Shown here piece by piece: positions 1-9,918 of a DNA stretch of 29,534 nucleotides. The notes beneath the pieces were generated by a model. The model was not told the origin of the DNA and did not search any database. It saw only the letters and a program-made list of their open reading frames with translations. The translations under genes were made by a program, and so were the position numbers. Each line of letters opens with the position of its first letter. Position 1 is the stretch's first letter. The stretch is from Gnetum montanum (lineage: Eukaryota > Streptophyta > Gnetopsida > Gnetales > Gnetaceae), in the NCBI GenBank assembly GCA_015680685.1, contig MNCI01001848.1, forward strand, positions 210,154-239,687, read 5' to 3'.

Positions 1-295
1 CACACTCGAATAAAGACACCGTACAATTACATTCACCACACTGAGGGTAGACACGGGAAAAAATCTAACTCTGGAGGGATTAAACTGCCAGAACTTTGCT
101 ACTCTAAAATTGGGATTCCGAACAAGGGAGAGCCACGTCTTATTTATAGATATGGCGGCGGACTGCGATATCACGTACGCGATATCGTAGGGAAAGATGC
201 GATATCGCGTATGCGATATCGTGGGGGATGTGATATCACGTCAGCTGCGATATTGCGTAAGCGATATTGTGGCCTGTGCGAACCGCGTCTCATCA
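1..295 (-). mobile_element. Partial LTR of the GATATC-palindrome retrotransposon family (U3/R part)
   Basis: Read on the minus strand, this is the first part of an LTR. It starts TGATG (CATCA at 291-295), carries a palindrome array at 165-270, a TATA box (TATTTATA on plus, 141-148) and then leader sequence running off the left edge. Its stretch at about 64-148 matches element C's LTR (28301-28389) closely, so both belong to one subfamily. What follows on the right is not the polypurine sequence seen beside the 3' LTRs of B and C, so 295 is probably the outer edge of a 5' LTR or solo LTR, with CCAAT (296-300) as candidate target duplication. The other end is outside the window, so full element versus solo LTR cannot be decided. 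Confidence 0.8.
165..270 (-). promoter_or_regulatory. Array of GCGATATCGC palindromes upstream of the LTR TATA box
   Basis: Three 24-bp units (165-188, 199-222, 247-270), each made of two GCGATATCGC-like half-sites separated by GTAC or a variant, plus a lone half-site at 230-239. The consensus unit is a perfect palindrome with six CpG dinucleotides, very unlike the AT-rich surroundings. The proximal unit lies exactly 16 nt from the TATA box (141-148, minus strand). This is the largest array of the five LTRs here. A role as enhancer or transcription-factor site is inferred from the fixed spacing. Confidence 0.75.
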
Positions 296-300
296 CCAAT

Positions 301-930
301 GTTATATGCACTTTAATGTGAATTTTCTATATTTATCATGCACTTTGAATTTAAGTTTTGTAATGCGTATGATTGATTCTTTCTTAAGTTATAAGCATTA
401 TGATGTCACACATCTTAAGTATTAAAATTTATATAATTTAATCAGAGAAATGCCTAATTTAAATTTTTGGGATATGACAAGTCGATATCAAAGCATCATT
501 TTAGATTACTAATTAGAGTTTTCTAGTTTTTGTAGGTGCCTTTAGGAAGAAGGATTAGTGATTAGGTAAGTTTCAATAACATGCAAAAACAATTACTCCA
601 AATCTTGGTGAACTTGTTGACCAATGGAAATAGCCAAGGGAACGCATCAAATATGAAGCTTAATACTAAAAATTAATTAAAAATTACAAAGTTGAATTCA
701 TCTACTTTTAAAAGGACCAATGATCCAACTATAGTGTGTGAGTGGATGAAGGAGATGGAAAAGGCTTTTTGTATTTCAAATTTCATACAAATGCAAAAGA
801 TAAGACTCATAGTTTATGAAATAAAATAAACTTTTATTATGCCTAAAGATCCATAGGATCTATTGGACAAATATTACATTTTCATGAAAAATAATGATAG
901 ACTCTACAAATTGACCAAGCATCAGTGGAG
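301..930 (+). pseudogene. Relic of a Ty3/gypsy element: LTR end, primer site and gag N-terminus
   Basis: A decayed plus-strand retrotransposon fragment. Positions 482-494 resemble a plant initiator-tRNA-Met primer site (TGGTATCAGAGC-like, several mismatches), just after a sequence ending in CA at 478-479. From ATG 581 one frame reads, with a few stops, to about 930. It contains DPTIVCEWMKEMEKAF followed about ten residues later by QKIRLIVYEIK, which resembles the start of the retrotransposon Gag core (Retrotrans_gag type: a DP..V..W...MEK.F segment followed by QK...A.Y.L). The rest of gag is missing; the minus-strand LINE tail begins where the gag reading ends. The gag assignment is moderate, the primer-site assignment weak. 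Confidence 0.45.
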
Positions 931-2135
931 GCATAAAAAACAAATCATATAGGCTTTTTTCTATAACATTATAATTCTATCTCAAATAGGTATCATAGCA
1001 TAAGAAAGAAATACATGTAGGAAATTTTCAAGAGCTCCTAATTTACATAATCTACAAATGCATTCTTCTTGGGGGACTTGAATCCATCTTTCACTTTCAA
1101 ATCTACGATGATGAGAACGTAAGTGAAGCTTACTGTTAGTGTTCTGATACTTGATGGGAATAGTAGCTAAGAGATAGTGAGCTTCTACATATAGTTTATT
1201 AGATCTAATGTGGTGTAAATAAAATTACATCTTGCCTTTGACCTTAGCCTACATCTTTGCTAAAATTTTTTATTTAACTAGTTGGTGAATATGCTTAGGA
1301 TTTTATTGTTTGTCCTCCCAAAAGATATTTCATTTTCTCAACCATTGCATCCATAAAAAATACCAATCACAATCTCGCAAAACCTTAAAAATTACTTTAG
1401 AGAATTTGTCTTGCCTTGAGATATGCAAGCTATAAGTGTATGTAATGAATTATCATAGGGCTTTTTCTTCTAACGATAATAAATCACATCCACATAATGA
1501 CATTATGTAAGCTATTTGCATCTTCACCTTTAACTTATCAAGAAGAAAAGTTTTTTGTACTCTTTCAATATCTTTTCAAAGTTTAACACTAGGTCCTCTT
1601 TCAATATCTTTTCAAAGTTTACACATCCATACAACATAGTAGGATAGATGATAGCCTAAATTTTTTTTGACTTTCTAAGCCCAAAGGCCTAAATCCTTGT
1701 ACTTATTTTTGAAAGCATACAAAGCATTGAAACCTCCTACTATTTTTTATTTGATGCACTTTTTCCACATGTAGTTATTCATATAAATGAGATCCAAATA
1801 TTTTTAAAAATTCTACTATTTGCACATTAGTACCTCCAAAATGGACATTATAATAGTTGTTTCTTGTAGCCTAGATGATTAATTTAGTTTAATTTACACT
1901 TACTTGAAGTCCAAGTGAATGATAATAATTTTTTAATATTTGCAACATATTTTACATACCTTCTATAGTAGTGGAGATTAAGGTAGAATCATCTACATGT
2001 AAAAGAAGATTTACTACTTGGGATCTAATTTCATAGCATGACTATCTTACCTATTGCACAACTATTCCTACATTTCATAAATAAAGATACTAAAGAGAGT
2101 TTGATGAGGACATCACCCAACCCATGTCCAAACCT
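930..2135 (-). pseudogene. RTE-type LINE reverse transcriptase, C-terminal part (decayed)
   Basis: Reads on the minus strand from about 2135 down to 930 with stops and frameshifts. In order: a degraded RT block (CPHQTLFSIF, in place of the usual QGCPLSPTLF); the catalytic aspartate box LLLHVDDSTLIS at about 1988-2012 (family form YADD); then HSLGLQVSVN and TKLIIL; then a KYLDL segment with GGFNALYAFKNK, like the plant RTE-clade FKYLG...GG..A.YA..N block; and a C-terminal Cys motif, CICRLCKLGALENF, near 1030-1070. The upstream half of the same RT lies at 2895-3600, so the LINE was split by the insertion at 2140-2890. No intact catalytic frame remains. Confidence 0.75.
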
Positions 2136-2139
2136 CAAT

Positions 2140-2890
2140 ATGTTTGTGCATAAATGTTTGTGTGTTGTTGTGTTTTTCTTTCAATGTTTTTTTTTTTATG
2201 ATGATATTAGGATATTTTGATATGTTTGGGAGTGTCTTGGACTTATTTTGATGACTTTAGGGTGTTCTAGGGGCTATGGGAACTTGTTTGGAGGTATTCA
2301 AAGGTTCCAGGCCTCGAAACAAGCATATTTGTATTTTGTCCTTGTAGAGGAGACATCCCATATACAAAGAGGCGCCCCATTTACAAGTGAGACGTCTCAT
2401 ATGCATTGTAGACATCTATGCTAAGATGTCCCATATGATTTGAAGATGTATACTCTACAACCTTTGCACTTGGGAAAAACATCCCCTATTTCTTATAGAT
2501 TTCTTCCAAGATTTTTAATGAACATTAAATTGAATGATAAATTGGAGGAAGATGAAGAGATAGGGGGGAAAAGGTATACATAGACCTCTTGGCCTTCAAT
2601 TTAATCAAGATAGTTTGAAGAGAGTCTAGGGAGTTGAAGAGAAGAGTAGAGAAATATAGAGTCTTAGCAAGGTGCCTTAATGATCATCCTTGTATGTGTG
2701 TGATTGCTTTGATTGAGTGTGTGAGAGTTGGATTGAATCTCTTGTCTTTCCTTCAGAATTATACTTTCTTTCATATGTAAATTCTCCATTTGAGCAAGAA
2801 TAAAGCTTTAATTTTCCTTTCTTGTTCAAATTTGATATTTTATGACTTTGAGAGAGCTTGGTTGTGGAATCCATGGGAGCTCCTCATCAG
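2140..2890 (+). mobile_element. LTR-like insertion (candidate solo LTR) inside the LINE
   Basis: About 750 bp separates two halves of one LINE reverse transcriptase and has no coding similarity to it. It looks like an LTR on the plus strand: a possible TG start near 2140, a repeated GACGTC-type motif array at 2350-2440, a TATA-like TATACATA near 2574, and AATAAA near 2800 before a T-rich tail. I could not fix a clean CA end or a 5-bp target duplication, so the borders are approximate and the solo-LTR call is an inference. Confidence 0.4.
2350..2440 (+). repeat. Short tandem array of GAGACRTCYC motifs about 20 bp apart
   Basis: Motifs at 2350 (GAGACATCCCATAT), 2369 (GAGGCGCCCCATTT), 2389 (GAGACGTCTCATAT, containing a 10-bp perfect palindrome), 2410 (GACATCTATG) and 2425 (GATGTCCCATAT). 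The spacing is 15-21 bp. The layout is like an LTR U3 enhancer array built on a GACGTC (bZIP-type) core. Function is inferred from position and repetition only. Confidence 0.55.
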
Positions 2891-2894
2891 AATT

Positions 2895-3600
2895 GGAAAA
2901 ATTAGATAATCTTGTTTAACTCTAATTTTTCTCTAGAATTGAAATTTCTTCTCTACATTAATTTTTGTAATTTTATTAATTACTTCCTCATACAATCTTT
3001 AAGTTGTTGCAATCTAATCTAAAGGGAGGAAAATAACCATAGTTTTGTATGAATCACTAAATCATATACTTTGGAAAAATTAATAAAATAAATAAAATTT
3101 TTTTATTAGAAATTTTTTAAAATTCCATGCAATATCCAAAAGTAACTAAGTGATCAATAGAAGAGTGATTTTATTTAAAAACTTCATGACATCTTACCTT
3201 GACCTAGTTACCTTTAGCTTAAGAATTGGATTTTCTTTTCTAGAAAAGTTTCCAATAACTTAGCAAAAATAATTCTCACAATAATCATTTGATAATTGGT
3301 CAAATTATGTTTATGATCATTTTAATATAACAAGATAGCTTTACTAGTTTTTTAATGTTGATTTAATCCTTGCTTCATTGTTGAATTTAATTTGTGTCAA
3401 ATTTTTGTTTGAATAGTAGATTCTACCCATTTTAATAATTCTACATATAAACCATATGACTCTACAACTTTTCTAGATGATAAATTTTTAATAGGTGTTT
3501 GATAGGAGTTCCATTATTTTAACCAATAAGATTTATCATATAGAATGCAGTGTGATCTAGTCATAAGCTTCAAAGACGATGTTGAGTGGCCTGCTAAGAA
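2895..3600 (-). pseudogene. RTE-type LINE reverse transcriptase, N-terminal part (decayed)
   Basis: Minus strand, upstream half of the LINE whose other half is at 930-2135. From about 3500 downward: ELLKWVESTIQT, then MKQGLNQH.KTSKAI, then NLTNYQMIIVRIIFAKLLETFLEK at about 3220-3300. This matches the RT palm start that in plant RTE elements reads NNYRTI...FAK..... The segment FSKVYDLVIHTKLW at about 3035-3080 is the first catalytic block (usual form FVDF.KAFD.V...LW), followed by LKDCMRKWLIKLQ. Several stops and shifts are present. Joining the two halves is supported by the order of motifs, not by an alignment. Confidence 0.7.
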
Positions 3601-4940
3601 CACTTGTGTATATGATTGCATATAATAAATATAAATGGTATTATAATACATATGATACAAATGAAAACTTATGTTGCTATGATGGCTAATAGAGAAGATA
3701 TTTATAATTTTATATTTTATGATTTTTATGAGTTTTATAGTTATAAAAAACAAACAGAAACATACATGCATCACAATCCTTAAGAATAGGTGCAATGCTT
3801 ATGTCACAATTCCTCTTAGGGATAGGTGCAACACTAAATATGAAATAATAAAATGACTCTTAGTTATAACTTTGATGATTCAAGATCATACCATAAAATT
3901 GTGAACTACTTGGCTAAGAAACAAATCCTCACTACTTAATAGAATGGAAAAGAAATAAATATTATTAGTGTTCTTATGTTTAAGGCATCAACAATGCAAT
4001 AAGGAAAAAACATAAGCTTTATTCATCATGTAAACACTAGAATTTTCATCAATCAAATGATTCCAGACTATGTAAGCAAGGTAGCACTTTGACAAAGTCT
4101 AGTCACACTTGTGAAAGTAATGGTTCAAAATACACAAAACAAGGAAGGAAGAAAATCAGCTTACCTAAGGGAGGAAGAGATCTTTGTACAAAATTGGATG
4201 TCAAAAGACAAATGAAAATGAAAGTTATTCCTAAGTTATATGTAAGAACTCATCCTAAGTATTTATAGATTTTCCATCACAACAATAGAGATTTGCTAGC
4301 ACCCAAGCATTAATGGAGATTTGTCAATGTAGTCTAGGCAACCCAAAAATAGACCTGAAGCACATCAACAAAAAAGAGGTCAAACCATACATGTTAGGAG
4401 GGTGTGTCAATGCCACTATGGTAATGTATTTGATGTGCTAATGCAAGATGATTGTACCCCTTTCCTAGTACACTTTGCTCAACAATTCTAAATGAGAACT
4501 GAAACACTAATGAACATGTTGGAAGGTTTCTAGGGTACTTGAATGAAGCTAGAAACATTCTAAGAAGCTTAAAATATGCATAGAACTTCAAAGTGTGATA
4601 AGTGGGGGTAGGATGAAAACCTAGAAGATTGAAACCTTAGACATACATGTAAAAATTGTAAACATAGGGTCTAAAAGACTTCTTGGATCCAAGGCTTCCA
4701 ATCAACTTACAAAATGCCACTAGATGATTCATTATTCTTCCATGATTGAGTAAACCTTGTCCTATAGCTTTAACACACAAGAAAAAAAATTAGGACTAGA
4801 CATATGACATGATTAATGCGAAGAAATATAATTATACAAATATACAAAGCATGAATATAATACTACACAAGCCACCTCACTAAGAAGTATAAATAGGTTA
4901 TGGCTAAGAGAAGAAGCCCCTTGACAAGCCTACTTGATAT
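3600..4940. other. Interval without recognisable gene
   Basis: I see no coding similarity in either strand. The small open frames at 3514-3795 and 4394-4591 look like chance in AT-rich DNA, although part of the first overlaps the LINE. TATA-like strings occur on the minus strand at about 4258-4267 and on the plus strand at about 4888-4897. With the decayed coding sequence just upstream on the minus strand, the stretch could be the 3' LTR of an old element, but I could not find matching LTR ends or a second copy. Confidence 0.3.
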
Positions 4941-7414
4941 GGAAAGAATCCTGAGAAGAGCTAGATGTAGAAATGTGAAATCTTTGAAGTTGGATCTCAA
5001 GATTTTTTATTGTTGTTCAAAGCTACTGATTTTTTTCATGCATTAGTTCTTTCTCTTGCAAAAGCACTTGACATTGTTCCTGAGCATCTACTTAGAACTA
5101 CTCATAACTTCTCCTTGCTTGTGAGAGCTTATGCTAGGTCATGTCCAACTTGACCACCCCTTGATGAAGTTTTTCCTCTAACTCTATGCATGATCACCTT
5201 GAAAAAGTATGAACCACATAAAAATATCTCCTATGTTCTTCTTGCACATACTCTTCTACCTCTTTAAGTCTCCTTTTAAGCAATATGATAGTTGCTTCAT
5301 GGTAGAGGATGTACATGTTCTCCAAAAGGTGTATCTTCTCCTACATGATCGCTTACAATTATTTTTTCGGATTTAACATCTATCTAGTTACTCATTGATT
5401 GAGTAGAGCTACAAGTTTGTGTGATTAACATACCTTAATATCCTAGGTTTCTTACTTAATTAGATGAATATTTTTGAGCTCATCATACTATGTCTTTTTC
5501 TCATAGTCTTATTTGCTAGTGCTCCTTCTCTATACGAAGGTATTTTTCTTAAAATTGGGTCATGATTTAAATCTCATCTTACAAAATTCATACCTATTGG
5601 AAAAGGGAGAATACTTTCTTCTCTTTCTCTTGGCTTATCCTCTCCCATTATTGGGATTGATGCTTTAGCATTCTAATTTTTTGCTTCAAGCCATTTTTCA
5701 TAAATATGACTTCTTCACTAATCTAGTGTTTCTAAAATAACTTAGCCTACATGTGCTTGATCCACACCTCTAAAGTGATTGTAGAAGGTGCTACTACCAA
5801 CATCGTAATGTGTTCCAATTATTCCTACAATCGTCATTCCTTCACATAACTTCCTAGTAGATCCCTTAGCTAGAAAGTTCTATTAGGATATGTGATTTCT
5901 AACTTAATCCATATCTTAATTTGTTCAATAATCATCATAATGTTAATATTCCTCTTCTATCTAATGACTAGTCCTTGTTTGATTAGTGGGTACCTAAAGA
6001 ACTTTCACCATCTATTAAAAATTATGCAAGTTGCACCTTAATTAGTGTAAAGAGGAGATACTTTGTGAAGAGACATTGATCTAAGATTGAACAAAGGAAT
6101 CATGATGGACCATAGGTGGATCATCTAATAAGGGAGGAGAAAATTGAAAGAGATCTTTCCTTATAGCTTTACTACCCATAATGGCTTCCATTATGTTCAA
6201 AACTTTGCTACCAAGATCCAGTGATCCGTCAATATGAATTATGGCAACCTACCCCTCATCATTAACATGCATAATAGGTCAAAAACCAACACTAGAAAAA
6301 GGTTCTTGTATTTTTTTTTATGTTGAAATAAGATATTAAGAGATAGAGTTATTGGACTATCACACTTTTGCATGTTAAAAAGCTTGAGGTATAGATGGTG
6401 CCCTTATTTGGTGCATGTAGAGCTAGTTTGAAGTATAGACATGGGATGCCTCAATAGAAAGTATTTCATCCTTTGAATTAGGTACTACTCCAATGATCTC
6501 TAGACACTATCTTGGGATCACCATTATTATGTTCTCCTATTTCATGATTCCCATTGTTGTTGGATGCCTTTCCATATGATTGGCTATATTTATCAATTTA
6601 TAGAGTTTTTTGATTTATCTAGAAAAGGCATAGACCTCCATCTTATCTTGAGCTACATCTTTGATCTTCTAGATCAAGGCCTTGTAAAAGAAGGGATGTT
6701 CATGGTGCACTTCTCTCTCATCATCACCACAATCTTAGCCCCTTGAAGAGAGATACTTGATGGTTGTTTGGTAGGTAAGAAATTAAGTGTGATGATTTTA
6801 TATATAGAATTATGAATCAAGGGAAGTTCAGACATCTTCACCTCTTCTTTATCCATATCAAAGACCTCAAATAGGATACTCAACTTAAACTTGAACTCAG
6901 TCTTCTAGGTTTCTGACCATTAATTATTGGTCAACTTATTTATAAATTCTAGGACCTTGGAAATAGGCATAGGATTCCCACCAACAAATGTCATGGTATC
7001 ATCTACTATAAGGTTTTAATAGAACTCATCTACCTCATGTTAGTGCTAGATAAAGAATTGGGTGACATACTCATAAAAGATTATTTGCTAAAGAAACTTC
7101 TTAATCTTAGAAGGATTCAACTCAAGAAACTAATTGTAATTTTTTTCTTCATGCATCAATCACTACTAGATGTCATGTACACCCATACCTTCTTGGATGT
7201 CACCTAGTTCATTGTCATCGTCATATGCTAGCTCCTCTAGTACTTATTTAGTTTCCTATGATTACACACATTCTTAACTTGAAGATCAAGAACATGACCA
7301 CCTACCTTTTGATCTACTTCTATATGGATGTATTTTTGTAGTAGCTTCTATTGATTTTAGATCAAGAGATATAAGCTCTTCTTCTTCCTCCTTGAGAACT
7401 AGTGGTTCATGCAT
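4940..7414 (-). pseudogene. Long decayed coding sequence, family not recognised
   Basis: From a possible ATG at 7414 one minus-strand frame stays protein-like to about 6674 (247 codons) despite about 15 stops. In order: an acidic run (KEEEEELISLDLKS); a basic Ser/Arg-rich stretch (HPYRSRSKGR); an acidic patch (AYDDDNELGD); then a regular segment including VDDTMTFVGGNPMPISKVLE, FKLSILFEVFDMDKEE and LIHNSIYKI. Beyond about 6650 the reading shifts frame and becomes patchy. Near 4950-5300 it ends in a Leu/Glu/Gln-rich, probably coiled-coil segment (EELVQEEH-like and LLQEKELMHEKNQ strings). I do not recognise the protein. Codon-like regularity with nonsense but few indels argues for a real former gene, perhaps an extra ORF of a retroelement. 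Confidence 0.4.
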
Positions 7415-8650
7415 GAGTCCATAGATGAAGGCTTGAGATTGTTCAAACCTCTACCCTCCTTAGTCTATTGGGCTTCAACTATAACCTCCCTAATATGATG
7501 ATTTCAAATATTGATAAAAATTAAGTCCCCTAAGATTTTTACTACCATTGCAAAAATTGTTCACAAAAATAGTGATAAGCATAACCCTTGAGAATGCTTG
7601 AGAAACATTATTATAACTATGAAATCATGACATGCATGGGTAACTACACATAATGTAGAAAATTGATGCCTCTTTTCCATGAATGAATTATGAGATAGTA
7701 GGCTTGAACCATAGCAAGAATACCAAGGATATGAAAGATCAAGAAGAGCACATGTAAAAATATTACTAATCCAACATTGAAGGTGAAAATCTAGTAGATT
7801 TTTACTTGTTTATGACTCAAAAAAGATAAGAAAAGAAAAGTGCAAGAAATAAAAGCATGGAATGGCCTTGGAAGAACCTCCTCATTCTCCTGCCCATTCC
7901 CTCATTTAGACTAGCTCATTGATGTAGAGGAGTGCATTGAAGCAAGGGTGCTAACATAGGAGGTGCATTAGTGCATCCTACTGAACCAAGGAAAATCCAA
8001 AACTTCTACATCCACAATATCTACTTATCTTTCTTTGCCCTTGGAAACATCCACAAGATCAACAACATGCTTTAACTACCACGAATCAACCTAACATTGA
8101 ATCAAAAGAGCTAGACAATAAGAACATTATAAACGTACCTTTGATGACATTCAAAATCATGGGAATTCAATTGAATCATCAATTTATGCATTTCCAAGAA
8201 CCAAAATCTAGGAAAGAGGGGTTTGAAAAATAAGAAAAAGATTAGAGCACCAAGAACAAAGAAATATCGTTACAAATAAGGTAAATTAAAAAAGGTTTAT
8301 CATGATCAAACCTTGAAACATGAAGAGTTGACACTCACACAAGTGGTAGATCAATCAAATGCCTTATGTAACGCAACCACCACCATCACTAGGAGATATG
8401 ATTTAGTTTACTTATTAGTAATACCAAGCCATTAAGGATTCATAAGTGAATCCTCCCCATAGTAAGCTTCTTCCTTTCTTGCCTTGGTGAATCCCGTTGA
8501 TGAGCCACCCATGGATTCTCAACAACTAGTGAGACATCAACATCCAACATGAGTCCATCCCCTTGAATGATCAAATCCTATCCTCTGATTTACTCAATCA
8601 ATTTTCTACCACATACAACAATTGACAAGAATGAAATGGAAAAGATGAAG
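7415..8650. other. Interval without recognisable gene
   Basis: No frame on either strand shows motifs or length beyond chance. It is AT-rich, with scattered homopurine runs around 7810-7850 and 8210-8290. I see no LTR ends, tandem repeats or RNA gene. Confidence 0.3.
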
Positions 8651-8651
8651 C

Positions 8652-8979
8652 ATGAATTATGGACAAGAAAAAGAGAAGGATGAGAATGAAACATTATTAG
8701 ATCCTCAAACAATCATTCAAATAGCTCATGGAGCATGTGAACATGTCCTACACCCCATGAGAGATCCATTTCCACATCCTTTCATCACTACTCATTCATA
8801 CAATGGGGATCAACCTTTAACTTTTCCTTCTAAATGTAAGGTTACACCTGTCATTTCTAGTGTCATCTAGCCTTGACTATTCTATGGTTTAACCATTGAT
8901 TCTAGTTTGGTTTTCTTTCATTCATACATATATGCACAATAGGATCCCCAAGATTTTCTTTACTAGGAACCTTTTGTTG
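8652..8979 (+). other. Coding-like stretch interrupted by element A (weak)
   Basis: From ATG 8652 the frame encodes 72 residues (for example IIQIAHGACEHVLHP and HPFITTHSYNGD) before a stop. It then continues with a few stops to the insertion site of element A. If one copy of the ATTAC target duplication and the element are ignored, the same phase continues at 16145 with further protein-like text (YDVNS, then LDLSEVELLKFN) to about 16370. No family is recognised, and the continuity could be chance. Confidence 0.25.
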
Positions 8980-8984
8980 ATTAC
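8980..8984 (+). repeat. Target-site duplication of element A, left copy (ATTAC)
   Basis: ATTAC directly precedes the 5' LTR and recurs at 16140-16144 directly after the 3' LTR. A perfect 5-bp pair is the normal length for LTR-retrotransposon integration and fixes both outer ends of the element. Confidence 0.9.
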
Positions 8985-9777
8985 TAATGAGTCACCAGTT
9001 TAGTTGACTGCGATATCGCAACCTATCTCCTCATCTATAAATAAGAGGTAGAAAGATCCAATAGGAAATTTTAAGCTAGTAGTTAGAGTTGTAAAATTTA
9101 AGTTCTTTTTACATCAGTTTCTCTCTCAACCCTTTCCTCCCAGTGTATGCCTGCAGTGTGGTGATTGTAATTGTACGAAATTCTTATTCGAGTGTGATGT
9201 ACTTGGACATGCACATGACTGAAAATATAATTGAGATTACTTCATCATTGCAGCATTCACTTAGCTTAATTATTTATTTAATTGTTATTTACTACTTTCT
9301 TAGTTAATATCTTCTTCCCCTAAACTCTTGTTAAATGCGAAATGAGTATGACTTGATCACGAGAATTTAAGTGTGACTACTTGGTAACCCAGTAGCGTAC
9401 CTAGGATTTGTGCTTGGTAATCCTAGTGGTAGTTATGCAGGAGGTCCAAGATGTGTATGGATGATTGAAGAATGGATGCTCATCACACTTAGGCTAGATT
9501 AGATTCTCTCTTACCCTCTCTTTCCTTCCTAGTTTAGTTAATATTATTTACCATCATACTCAGGAGTAGCATTAGCATAGGAACACATCATACACCTCAC
9601 TCTAGACTAAACCATACGTGACAAAGCTAATACTAGTCTAGGCAGGAAGATAGTGAATTGTGACCTAATGATAACTATCTAGATACCACAACTAGTCCAT
9701 CTACGAAGTTTGACCGGATCGCACGTGAAACGCTCGTATTTAGATGGTTGAGTGTAGGGGTACCTTGCCACTCATCA
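8985..9777 (+). repeat. 5' LTR of element A
   Basis: Begins TAATG (TGATG with one change) and ends CATCA at 9773-9777, 793 bp. It carries one GCGATATCGC half-site (9010-9019), then 16 nt, then TATAAATA (9036-9043). The leader and R/U5 contain a stretch (about 9166-9199, ending TTATTCGAGTGTG) that is the reverse complement of the left window edge (1-50), confirming the family link. The last ~270 bp match 15863-16139. Confidence 0.88.
9010..9043 (+). promoter_or_regulatory. LTR promoter of element A: GCGATATCGC half-site and TATA box
   Basis: A single perfect 10-bp palindrome, GCGATATCGC, at 9010-9019 and TATAAATA at 9036-9043, separated by exactly 16 nt as in the four other LTRs. The TATA context is CTATAAATAAGAGG. 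Transcription would start some 25-35 nt downstream. Only one half-site remains here, whereas the other LTRs have three or more. Confidence 0.7.
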
Positions 9778-9778
9778 T

Positions 9779-9796
9779 TGGCATCGTTGCCAGGGA
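9779..9796 (+). promoter_or_regulatory. Primer-binding site, tRNA-Asp type
   Basis: TGGCATCGTTGCCAGGGA follows the LTR after one base. It matches the complement of the plant tRNA-Asp 3' end (TGGCGCCGTTGCCGGGGA) at 16 of 18 positions, both differences being transitions. It would prime minus-strand cDNA synthesis. Confidence 0.85.
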
Positions 9797-9918
9797 TGGT
9801 GCTAGTTATCTAGATTAGTTATATCATATAAGGTCGCTGTATAGGAATTCACTATATATCTTTTAGAAAGAAATAATTACAAAAATTCACATATAATTTC
9901 ACACATAATTTCACAACC

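Noticed and set aside
165-270. Palindrome array as a CRISPR-like array or a replication origin
   Set aside because: The repeats sit at fixed positions in LTR promoters of plant retrotransposons, spacers are short and similar, and nothing prokaryotic is present.
8985-9777. Left-edge LTR (1-295) and this LTR as an inverted pair of one element
   Set aside because: Each has its own better partner or context: A has a matching 3' LTR and ATTAC duplication, and the left-edge LTR has opposite orientation and different flanks.
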